Assembly (NCBI RefSeq): GCF_000715075.1
Contig: NC_134082.1
Coordinates: 141,286,948-141,350,947 of the forward strand
Source: Nicotiana tabacum
Taxonomy: Eukaryota > Streptophyta > Magnoliopsida > Solanales > Solanaceae
Direction of reading: 5' to 3'
DNA: 64,000 bases
Shown: piece after piece, positions 44,286-55,581 of the stretch
How the letters are laid out: each line of letters opens with the position of its first letter
Numbering within the stretch: the first letter of the stretch is position 1
Made by a program: the position numbers and the translations under genes
The notes under the pieces: model-generated
What the model was told of the DNA's origin: nothing
Databases searched by the model: none
What the model saw: the letters and a program-made list of their open reading frames with translations, nothing else

Positions 44286-46878
44286 TGTCATGACTCCAAA
44301 CCAAGACTCAGTCGTGATGGCACCTTTCGTGAAGATAAGGCCAGCCGACACATTTCCAATTCAATTTTAAGCAATTACACAATAAGCATTTAGTGTTAAA
44401 CATGATATAAATCCAAAATTAAGTAGTGACAATATGGAACAATTTGCGGGATACAACCCAACTCAGTCCGATACTGGAGTGTCACTAGTCATGAGCATCT
44501 AAACATCCAGAATAAGACAAGAACGTCTATAGAGTTCAATACAAATCTAAAACAAAGAGAAATAAGATAAGGGAAGAAGCTTTGGGCTGCGAACGCCGAT
44601 AGCTACCTAGAGAATCTTCAGATCCGCCCGAGCTGGTAAGATCAACACTCGCTAGCGGTATCAACAACGCTTGAATCTGCACGTGGGGCACAAGGAGTTA
44701 AGTGAGTACTCCAACTCAGTGAGTAACAATCATAAATAAACGACTGAGAGATATGAAAATACGTAAGGCACATTATAAGCTATAATGAAGCAGTAAAACC
44801 AGTAGAAACGGTGAAGTAGTGATAATGTGTAAATTTTAAATTTAGTTCAAACTTTATGAAATGCCTTTTTAAAAATTAAGCAGGTAAATGGCAGAATAAT
44901 AAGACAGATAAGCACATAAAGTATTGCCCATCGGGCACAATGTCAACAATACCAGCCCCTTAGGCTATCTCTCACATCACAATGGGTAATCGCGCTCACT
45001 GGGGGTGTGCAAACTCCTGGAGGGGACCCTTACGACCCAAGCACAACATCAAGACATCTCATGGCATCATCAATAGGCCCTCAGCCCTACTCAATCAGAA
45101 TCTCATAGCCACTCGAGGAACAGTAAAACATAATGCTCAGCCCAAAATATCATTTAAAATGTCATTTAAGTGTTAAAGTACAGTAAACATAGCTGAGTTA
45201 TGAAAAATAGTAGAATATAACATGATTGAGTTCAAGTATAAAGTCAAAACAGTGAGGAAATATAAATAAAAATCCTCTAAGGGTTCAAATAGTTGGCACA
45301 AAGCCCAATTATGGCATTCAGCCCAAAACATGATGATAGCAAATAGTTTTTAATCAAATATGCGGTAAAACAGTCATTCGAGATGGACTAATTCACAATC
45401 CCTAATAATACACGACCCCACGCTCGTCATCTAGCGTGTACGTCACCTCAATATAGCACAACGATGTGCAATTTGGGGTTTCATACCCTCAGGACATTAT
45501 TTACAATCATTACTCACCTCAATCCGGTCCAAACTCTAGCCTACGATGCCTTTGCCCTTCGAATCGGCCTCCACTCGCGTCGAATCTATCCAAAATCAGA
45601 ATCACAACTTCAAAATATTCTAAGGGAACGAAGCCCAAGCGAAAATAATCAATATACAACACAAATCCCGAAATTACCAAAATCCGACCCCTGAGCCACA
45701 TCTCGGAATTCGATAAAATTCACATTAATAGATTCCTCATCTCCCCACGAGTTCATATATATCAAAAGTACCAAAATCCAACCACAAATGGTCCCTCAAA
45801 TCCTCAAGTTTAGGTCTCCAATACCAAGCCCTAGTTTTCCCCAATTTTAACCCTTAATTCCATTAATTATAGTCCTAATATGTGAAATAATACCATAGGA
45901 ACAAGTTTTAGGTCCAAAACCCTTACCTCAATGAAGTTCCCTTGAAATCCTTCTTCAAAAATCATCCAAGAATCTCCAAAGCCGACTTAAAAATGGTGGA
46001 ATAGCTCAAAAATCACGAAGGAAACAATTTATATGCTCTGACCCAGGCATTTTTGCATCTGCGGTCAATCCACCGCATCTGCGGTACCGCTTTTGCAGTC
46101 TAAGAGCCTCTTCTGCGGTTTTCACTTATCCTCTAGCTTTCCGCATCTGCGATGCACTAGCCACACATGTGCCATCGCACTTGCGGTCCCCAATCCGCAG
46201 GTGCGGAAATACCAGAAACAGAAAATCTATAGCTTCTACAAAAATTCCAAACACTCTGTCAACCATCCGAAACCACCCTGAGGCCTTTGGGACCTCAACC
46301 AAAAGCACACACATATCCCATAACCTTATTCAAACTTATACCAATATTCAAAACACCTCAAACAACATCGGATCAACCAAAACACATCGGATTCAAGCCT
46401 AAGTTTCCAAATTCTTTCGAATTACGCTTTTGATCAAAAACCCATCCAAACCACTTCCGAATGACCTGAAATTTTGCACAGACATCCCAAATGGCACAAC
46501 GGAACTACTGCAACTCTTGGAATTCCATTCTGACCCCTATATCAAAATATCACCTATTAACCGGAAATCGCCAAAATACCAACTTCGCCAATTCAAGCCT
46601 AAATCTACTCCGGGCCTCCAAAACTCATTTCGATCACACTCCTAAGTCCTAAATCACATCCCGAGGCTATTTGAATCTTCAAAACTCACATCCGAACCCT
46701 CTAACACATAAGTCAACATCCGGTTGACTTTTCCAACTTAAGCTTCCTCAAAAGAGACTAAGTGTCTCAAACCTTACAAATCCTTTCCTAACCCGAGCCA
46801 ACCAACCTGATTACATATAGAAATGATAGACAAGCAATAAGAAGTAGGAATGGGGGAAACAGAGCGATAACTCATGAG

Positions 46879-46883
46879 ACAAC
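46879..46883. repeat. target site duplication ACAAC, left of E
   Basis: It pairs with acgac at 51408-51412 (one mismatch). Confidence 0.65.
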
Positions 46884-48281
46884 TGTCGCGCCCTTTTTTT
46901 CCCTCAGTGGGGAGGAAATCCGGGTTTCGACATTCATGGGGTGTATTAACTCATTTCCTTTTGGGAATTGGGAATTTGAAGAGTCGCCACCTAATGGATT
47001 ATAGTGCGTACCTAGAGTGATTAACTCTTGGGTTGGTTCACATTACCAGAGATTAGGGTAAGGGCTCGAAATAATCTCGAGGGGAAGGTGTTAGGCACCC
47101 CTCTTGGTCCACAACTGTGGGTCCCGGCCGAACTTATATTTACAAATTAGTCCATACAAATATTTGAATCAAATATGTTGTAAAGCTCACTAGACAAGTC
47201 AAGTAGTGAAGTAAAGGTTTGAACAAATTATATAAAACGAAGTTTTAAATAAGGAAAGGATTTGGGGTAAGGAGGGGTCCTAGGTTGTTTATCCTATAGG
47301 ATCACCCCACGCAATGTTCGGTAAACACTTCTCAATGAGGGGCTACACGTGACATTAACACGTCATTATCATATCCCATGTCTACCTTTCCCATCCCCTT
47401 ATTGGTCATGCAAAGTGAGTGTTTGGTCACCGATTCCTATTGCGTGCTGCTACCCGTCCTTTATTAATAGTCCCGGAGGGAATTAGGACCTCTACCTACT
47501 AGACGTACCCTTAATGTTTTAAATGGAAAAATCTAAAGTGACAGTCAAAAAAGCATTTAGGACTTCCACATAGTGGGAGCAATTAAGAGGCTCATAATTC
47601 CTCCAAACAAACATACAGGCAGCACGACTCAGACACAAGTAAGGTCTTTATTAATCAAAGTCCTAAGGCAAGATTTCTTACTGATAATGCAGAAATAAAC
47701 CATTTTCAGATATAGAAGTCATAACCTATTAGTTGCATGGGGCCTCTTCTTTAAAAGCTTATTAAAATCAAAGACGTTGAATGACAGAAACAGCTTCAGA
47801 GAAATGCAGGTTTTGAAAATACCCTAAGGCTTGCCTATATGCAGTACTGTGTCTATGTCAATACAGAAATAAACAAGTTTTCGAAATAAACCCTTTTAAT
47901 ACCCATAGGCAGGATATCTGATGAGATTAAAGAAATTTTGAAAGGACTAGTTTTAGAAATGCCATAACTTAATAAGACCGGTTTTAAGAAGTAAACTAGG
48001 CGAGATGAAATTAACTTATTAAGCCAATTAGATTTTCAGACATAATTACGAATAGAAATTCCTATAGGCATGGTATTTAGGCGTGTTACTAGTTTTAGGC
48101 ACTTTGCAGTAACATGTGAAAGACTTACTAAATAAGAAATATGTCCTATAAGTATGTTATCTATACTTGAATTGATTTAAAGCATGATGGCTTGGAACCT
48201 AGAAACATGGTTTCTAACATGACAAATGCAAGATTTAAGAACATGGTTTGTATCTGATGCAAGTGACATTAAAAGTGAAGT

Positions 48282-48425
48282 CCTTATAGGCATGATTTCT
48301 ATTTGATGTAGAGGAAATTAGAAGTGGAATCCTATAGGCATGATTCTCTATTATGATGCAAAAAAATTAAAGTGGAACCCTATAGGCATGATTCTATTAT
48401 GCAAAAGCAATCAGATTCAACAAGA
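48282..48425. repeat. degenerate ~48-bp repeat (cctataggcatgattct) in E
   Basis: Units start near 48282, 48331 and 48379, with weaker relatives near 47905, 48060 and 48145. Confidence 0.6.
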
Positions 48426-49608
48426 ATAAGACCATATGGACATGTTTTCTATTGAGTAAAGCAGCCAGATTTGAAAATAAATCCTAAGAGCAGGATTTCT
48501 ACCCATGTTACCCCACAAAGTATAGATCTACCCACCCTTTTACTAAATACTCCAAATATCTGTTTACAAATTATTACAGACCAATAGATGAATTACATAA
48601 GTGAAATAGAAAATCAAGAAGCTATTCTATAGAGAGCTTGCAATCAGGCCCAAGTTTCCAAAAGCCTCCAATGGTCTTTCAAACCTCATTTCCATAGACA
48701 AATCAGATTCTAGGTGCATCAAGGTTACCTAAGAGTATCAAGGACCCCGGACAATGCTTACACCTAGACTTGGTAGCCAAGCATTGAACCAGTGCAGTGT
48801 GGAAAGGTCAGCCTCAGTAAACCAGAGTTTAGAGGGTTCTCAAGAGGATCCCAAGGCAGTACACATACTAGAGGGGGCATAACTTATTAACTAAGAGTGA
48901 AATGAAAGTGCATGACACAGGTTGAAATAAAATTATTAAAGGCTGGACTTAAAAGTCTATTTTGAAAGTAGTCAGTAAGGTAATAGATATTGTTTGAAAA
49001 GGTTGGAGTGATAAACCAAATCAGGAACTCAAGATAGAATCACACATGGAATCTAAATGAGTTCAATAGTCACACAAGGGGTCAAAGGGCTTGGGGATAC
49101 TCATACATTTGACTGCAAACATATAACCCTGGCAAAGGTATTTGGACTGGCTTGGACATGCTCAACAATAATTGAAAATGGCATAATCACAAACTAATCA
49201 GGAAGAATATAAACACATAGGGGTGTAGGGATTTGGGAGTCATAAGAATGGTAAGCATACAGTAGGTTAAAAACAATTGTCCATGCATGCTTGAATCACA
49301 CAAAGGAATACATGAATTTAAAGGGAGGGGAGTCTGCCTAACTACAAACTTCACAACAGAACCACAAGTAAAAGCAGGCTAGAAATAAAATAAACTGAAA
49401 CAAGAAGAGAAACATGTTGTTGTTGAGGCTTTAAATTAAACTAGGACATACCAGTAAAAATAGAAGTAAGCAGAATGAAAGGACCAAGAGCACAGATGAT
49501 TATCCTTGGCTTGCAGCCGACTAATAGTAGCAAAATAACACAATGAAGAAGGGAGAACCAAGATTTTTAATAAGAGAGGAGTTTTTGAAAGCCAAGTGTC
49601 CGTGTCTT

Positions 49609-49620
49609 GTTTGTGAAAGA
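49609..49620 (-). promoter_or_regulatory. putative TATA box of LTR E
   Basis: The minus strand reads ctataaatactc. It is the best TATA consensus in E. Confidence 0.5.
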
Positions 49621-50214
49621 CTTAGAGTATTTATAGTTGAAAGTAGGTAGTGGAATAAGGTAAAAATCATAGGAGTACACTAATTTAAGAACTCAGAATC
49701 AATCAATTAGAAAATCAAGGAAGTACTTCCTTGAGTTAAGGGAGTTATGATCAAACAGAAAGATTCAGCACCATATAAGGCAGGAAGAAGAATCAGTGCA
49801 TGATTAAATAAGGAAAGGATCCATAGTTTAGTAGGCATAAAATATTCAATTAGGACAAAATTCAGAAAGACCCAATTAAGGAAAGACTAAGTAAAACAAA
49901 GTACCATAGTAAATAAAGTAATGAAATCAGTTAATTCAAACAGACTAGTAGAATTCTAGGGTTTTGAAGAAAAATATTTCAATTACCAATAATTAAGGAA
50001 AATCAGAATCAATCATGGGGAGTCATGATTTTGCATATTTCGACATATAAATAGGGACGAATGAACAGAAGTAGCAAACAAACACAGTCAATTATATAGG
50101 CAGAAATAAACAAGAGATGAGCAAACACAGTCATATAGAGGTGATATAAGTATGCTAAAGATTCAGCAGAACATATTCGAAGCATGGTGACCATGAGAGG
50201 TTAACAAGACCAAG

Positions 50215-50350
50215 GAAAAGAAAATCATGCTGACACACAGAGCCAAGGCAAAGAAAATCATGCTAACACATGGAACCAAAGTGAAGAAAATCATGCTAAC
50301 ACATAAAAAGCAAAATAAAGAAAATCATGCTAACACACAAAAACAAGTAA
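50215..50350. repeat. 33-bp tandem repeat (aaaatcatgctaacaca) in E
   Basis: Four units start at 50221, 50254, 50287 and 50321 (steps 33, 33, 34). Confidence 0.8.
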
Positions 50351-51428
50351 AGAAAAATCTTTAAAAAATTAGTGCTTTTAACAAAGTCGAATTAAAAAGC
50401 AGTAGGAACATAGAATCGGTCAAAATAAACAAGGTAAAAAGGTTTAATCATAAAGAAATCGGTTGAAACAGGTATAGAAAGAACTCCGAGAAAACCCTAG
50501 TTTTCAAAGAAAGTAAAAATGGTTTAAAATAGAGGATCTTTCAGAAGAAAGCTCGAGAATAAGCAAATCATAGAAGAAACATGCTTAAAGCATGGAAATA
50601 ACATAGATCTGAGAAATCCAGAAGAGGGTTAGGATTTCAAAAGGAAACCTAATTAGAAATCGAAAGAACCTGTTATAACTTCATTAATCGTAACACACAT
50701 GGTATGATTTTTAAAAAAGTGATTAGGGTTAGGAGGTTGATTAGAGTTAAAAAAGGAAGGGAATTATTTGGACCATTGGTCTGGGAGATCAATAGTCAGA
50801 ATTCAAATGGGTAGGTGGGTTCCGGGTTTGAGTAAGGGTTAATAAGGTGTGGTTCGGGTTTTTAATTATAAAATTGGGCTGGGATTGGTATCCGATTTGG
50901 CTATAATTGAAAGCCAAATTTGGCTATTTTTTAAATAGCTAGTTTTTCCCTATTTTAATTTATAAAAATAATCGGTAATTTCTGGAAAATAATTAAGGTA
51001 CAAAAATGATTTAAAATACATAATTGACATTTAAAAAATAGGGAAACCAATTTTATGCATATAAAATATAATTATATCTTAAAATGGGCTAACATTGCAA
51101 TTATATACAATTTAGCTTAAAAAATACATAAAAATCACATTAGCCATATTTTGGCATAAGTATAGAAATTAAATAAATGAATTGTCAAAAAATAATTTTG
51201 GAAATAATTATTGGAGATTTTATGGATAAAAGGGGAGAAAATAAATCAATCTAAACCCTTAAAATTATGGGAAAATAATAAAAACCTTGTGCATGCTTAT
51301 ACACAAAAACAATAAAAACCTTGTGTACGCTTATATATATATATATATGCTATTTTGAAGGCTTTTATGCATATTTAAAATATATAGGGAAAAATTAGGT
51401 ATCAACAACGACTGACCGGGTCGTCACA

Positions 51429-51433
51429 CTACA
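51429..51433. repeat. target site duplication CTACA, right of element D
   Basis: It pairs with 36884-36888. Confidence 0.88.
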
Positions 51434-54400
51434 GAACATTTAGTAAAAACTTCACATTCTTGAATTCTTATCGTGTGTGGTTGATTTAGCTTGAAATGTA
51501 ACTCTTTTAATTCCTTCCACGTGTTTGTATGCGTGTATGAACGCTCGGTTTTAGCGGTGCATTGGCGACTTGTGATTCCTTGATTGAGGGACGAGGTGTG
51601 ATTTATGTGCATTGATGTTGGACCAGTCTGGAGGACTTGAGGCTGGGCTTTTCCTGTAGCTTGAGCCCTGAGCTGCTGATTGCGCGAGCGCATGTTTCTG
51701 GATTTATATGTTTGATAGTGCCCCTATTAATGGAAGTGATGACTGGATGGTTACGTGATGAGTGTGATGTGACTACGAGATGTGTTCATATGAATTAAAT
51801 GAGCCGAGGAAGGTCTTCTTAGTGGTAGCAAGAACTATCTGGTGCTTGATTTCCATCGTGATTGGATGTATGGCCCCGATTTGTGGGTGTGTTGAAGGAT
51901 CTTTTCATGATTGCCTAGTTGGGAAGTGAACTAGATTTCACTTTGTGATATGAGTTCAGACTTTGGAAGATTAAGTGACGGCGTAATGTTTATGACAGTG
52001 GAAGGGTATAAAGAGATGTTAGTTTGAGGCGAAGCAGGTGGGTTATCTCCTGCGGAGTGTTCTGAAGTTTGTGTGATCCTTATATTATTTGTTGGAGGAT
52101 CTCTTTTACCAGTAAAATATATGTGTTACAATTTGAATTTGGGTCGCTTAAGAGAGTGGGCTTAACTGTTACGAGGGAGAATGCGAGATTTGTAGAAGAT
52201 TTGAAGTACTAGATGGTCTATGTTGCACGAGCTTATAAAGGATTGAGTTTAATCTCACTATGGTATTATGGAAGTAATTAGGTATATGCATTATGAGTTA
52301 TTGTGTGTTTTGATCTATGGTTTTGAGCCAAGTGGGGGAGTCTGTTATTGATTAGTTGATTGCACGGTTATATGTTATGTTGGTTCCAGTTTGAGGTGTA
52401 CTGGTAAATCAATTATGGCACACGGAGGTTGAGACCAAGGATGACTCAAGTAAAGGAAATTTCGATAAAGGTTATGTTATGTTTATGGGTGTATGAGAAT
52501 CACGGAATGACTTGAGTTGTTATTGGTAAAGGATGTACGGTGCATAGAATAGGAAGTTGCTTGGTTGCATTAAGGTGAGGTTATATTTTGCGGTGTCGGA
52601 GTGCTAATGGGGCACAGGTCATCCGATCCGTTTGATCGGTCTAATTGCAATTTGAGTAGAGTGGGTGACTCTCGAGAATTGTTCTAATGGGTTCAAGATT
52701 TTTCATGTAATAATTGGAGATTTTCAGGTTGTATATTTGGCTAGAAACTGAGGTTTGCATTGGAGGGTGTCAAGACTTGTAGCATTTCTATATCAATTTT
52801 GGTATTCTATATATCAGTATCAGGAAGGTGAAGGTAAAGGCTTTGGATTCGTAGGAAGTCTATTCAGGGTAGGTATTTTGAATGTGATGCTTTTGGGAAT
52901 ATTTAAGAGAGTATTCAGCGGCTTATGGGCCCTTAGACGGTGTGGTTTTATGCTTGGGTCTCGTGTGGTGAGTCTAAGTTGAGGAATTGTGGTATTATGG
53001 TAAGGAGAAGTATCAATTTGAAGATAATTTTCAAGGAACTTGGATAAATAGGACATCTTGGTAGTGGGTCGGATCAGCATGGTAAGGGTTATGATTAGTT
53101 CTTTGGGTGCTTACGAGGTAATGAGTTTCTACAGGTGTTTTGCGGTAATGCTCTTGGGTTTTAGTGGCATGTATAGCCTGGTTGAGTTAAAAGGATTCGG
53201 TCCTGATGGTTTAGTTTTGTGCAAATGGAATTCGGAGTATTCTGGATGGTTTTTACCACGGTTAGAGATGTATATTTTCTACGAACTTGAGAAGTATGGG
53301 ATGTATAGTGATTTTCTTCTAGATAGGATCACTGGAAAGTTCTTGGCTACTTGAGTACGTAGTTGCTTATGGCTCGAAATGGATATAAAGTTCTCATGTT
53401 ATCGTAGGATGGTATGGTATATGTGGTATGTTGTGTAGGATTGAGATTTGCATGTGTAAGGTCACGATTTCAGTTTTGAAAAGAAGGTCACAAATTCTTA
53501 GGTAGTATGGACAGTTTCAGATGACTAGATAAATGAGATCATTGATTGGTGTGGCTTGATGAGGGTATACATTTTAGAAAGGGAAATGTATTTGAGTTGA
53601 GGATACTTCATTAGTATTGCGACACTCTCTTATTGGATCGACTACTGATATTCGAATTTTCTTGGTGGCACAGAAGAATTATAGGAGTACATCTCATGGA
53701 ATGATTGGGTATTAGAGGTATGTTGTATATTCGGACGATTGATTTAGGATCAGATATGGTGATTCGCGTGCTGTATGGATTTGGAGACTAGGGGTCCTCA
53801 TAAACAGGTTAGGTCGTGGTTGTGAACTGCGTATATCAGTCTTGTGTGGTAACTATTGGAGGTTTGGAGACCCGAGTGGATCCTTGTTGCTTAGTATGGT
53901 AGATTTTGGTGTGATATGGTGTATGGACTGGTTGTCTCTGTGTTGTGTTATTCTGGGCTGTTGCACTAGGATGGCGACGTAGGCTATGCTAGGAATACCA
54001 CGGATTGAGTGGCGAGGTTCGACGGAGTATGTTCGTAGTAGGGTGGTTTCATTTTTTGAAGACCCAGCGGATGGCTATGAATGGTTTTCTTTCTTATTTG
54101 GCCTTCGTGATGGATGTCAGTGCATAGACTCCTACTATTGATTCAATTTCGGTGGTGAAGGATTTCCCAGATGTTTTCCTACTGCCGGGCATGTCGCCAG
54201 ATAGGGTTGTTGATTTTAGTATTGATTTGGTGTCAGGCACTGTATCATATGGCACCGACAGAGTTAAAGGAGTTGAAGGAGTAGCTTCAGAAACTCCTTG
54301 ATAAGGTGTTCATTGGTAGGCCAATAGGGATGTGTGTGCTACATCGAGTCGGCTTGGTTGACTCCGAGTTGTATTGTTGAGGGATATGATGATTCAATTG

Positions 54401-55568
54401 TTATTGAGCTTATTAGTGATCTGGGGAGATCTATGAGTTACCTTTCCGTGTTGCGAGGTGTTAGGATTTGTTGGTCATAGGCACATGTGGTGCGGTTTTA
54501 TTGGGGTCTCTCAGTGGGATTCAAGCGGGAAGAGTATTGCGTATTGCTCAGCGGAAGGGGTATCAGTTGTGTCTTTTCGGGTTTGTGTAATGTTATGTCA
54601 ATTGCTTCGCTGTGGTTATGATGATTTTCTTTGGTTCTAGACATCAAATTGTGCGTGGTTGTCGATTTTGAGCATTGTGACTTGAGGTGTTTCATGTGGA
54701 CCAGCGTTTGGATAGGGTCATGATTTCACACATTGCAACAAAGTTATATGGAGGTATGACCCTTTGGGTTGGATTTGTGTGTTCTATTTCTATGATGCGT
54801 GATGGGTTCTCAACATTGTGTTTGTGGTGGTACCTGTGAGCTTGCGGTACATCTCTTTCATTTGAGTCATTTTTCATGAATTGAGTCCGTTCGGATTGTT
54901 GTTTATTGGTGTGCGGATTGCACGAGTTGTGGATTTAGATGGTATGTATGTGTCATGTCACCAGAGTAGCTGTGTTGGATTAGATGAGATCGCCAGGATC
55001 TAAAATGTATACAAACGGAATTGATTTCAGCATGTTGGAAGGATAATATCAATGTTCGGCTTAGAAATTTGCAAAGATCCTTACCAAAGGAGGAGTGGCT
55101 TCATGAATGGTTGATCTGAGGAATGGTTATGACTTACTGCGTGTTTCATTTATCAGTGGCAGTATACGGAAGTGTTGGAATGAGGCTTTGTTTGATAAGA
55201 GATTTATTATTGGTATTCGGTTATTTTGAGCAACTGCTGTGATTAGAAGTTATCACTACGAGTGTTTGAGTATGTGATATATCATGTAATTGCATCTGAG
55301 GTTGCAGGAATGGTTTGTTACATCTTGTTCGGGCTTATTTAGAGTATAGATGTGAGATTTTGATCTTGTAGATGATTTCAGAAGTGGAAATATGGTTCTA
55401 ATGTTATGGGCTAGGTTGAATTGCGAAATTTCAGTTGCATTTTGTTATCAGACCTATATGAGATAGAGTGACGTAGGATCACCCTCGGGTATGTGCATGG
55501 TAAGGTTACACATCGATTTGATGGGTTTCAAAACAACTCTAGGCACGTTCGAGGACGAACGTATGTTT
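51434..55568 (+). pseudogene. degenerate internal region of element C
   Basis: It continues from the leader cut by D at 36888 (gaacatttagtaaaaacttc). No capsid Gag is recognisable in 51500-53850. Protease end blocks are readable near 53920 (CMDWLSLCCVILGC). The protease-RT junction is readable near 54150-54290 (VVKDFPDVFLLPGMSPDR, then VDFSIDLVSGT). After that the RT, RNase H, IN and chromodomain I would expect are not recognisable. The 3' end carries ggcacgttcgaggacgaacg (55528-55560), the motif preceding the polypurine tract in this clade. Small frames such as 52755-52982 have no family signature. Confidence 0.6.
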
Positions 55569-55581
55569 AAGTGGGGGAGAA
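55569..55581 (+). other. polypurine tract of element C
   Basis: aagtgggggagaa directly precedes the LTR start TGTAACGACC at 55582. Confidence 0.85.

Larger units (their letters stand above)
46884..51407 (-). mobile_element. giant (4.5 kb) solo LTR E
   Basis: On the plus strand it runs TGTCGCGCCC...GGTATCAACA; on the minus strand it starts TGTTGATACCTAATTTTTCC. There is no internal repeat of the ends, no primer site and no coding sequence over 4524 bp, so it is read as a single LTR. A minus-strand TATA box (ctataaatactc, about 49609-49620) and the homologous fragment at 12799-14003 support the minus orientation. LTRs of this size are known in Ogre/Tat-type elements; the family link is inferred. 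Confidence 0.72.
36889..51428 (-). mobile_element. chromovirus-lineage Ty3/gypsy element D (CHD-type chromodomain), nested in C
   Basis: On the minus strand it has 5' LTR, tRNA-iMet primer site, gag, zinc knuckle, protease, RT, RNase H, integrase with chromodomain, polypurine tract and 3' LTR. Exact CTACA duplications flank it. The order PR-RT-RH-IN plus a C-terminal chromodomain places it in the chromoviruses, most likely the Tekay/Del clade. The two LTRs differ at roughly one base in ten over their first ~235 bases by eye, indicating an old insertion. The 5' LTR is itself interrupted by solo LTR E. Confidence 0.9.
44286..51428 (-). mobile_element. 5' LTR of element D, split by solo LTR E
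   Basis: LTR sequence runs 44286-46883 and resumes at 51413-51428 (tgaccgggtcgtcaca). It aligns along its length with the 3' LTR apart from large indels. It contains the word island at 46050-46210 and the region (about 45370-45980) missing from the 3' LTR. Confidence 0.85.

Noticed and set aside
52755..53354. Frames of 75 and 98 codons in the interior of element C
   Set aside because: They do not match Gag or Pol blocks and have no coding signature; likely chance openings in decayed DNA.
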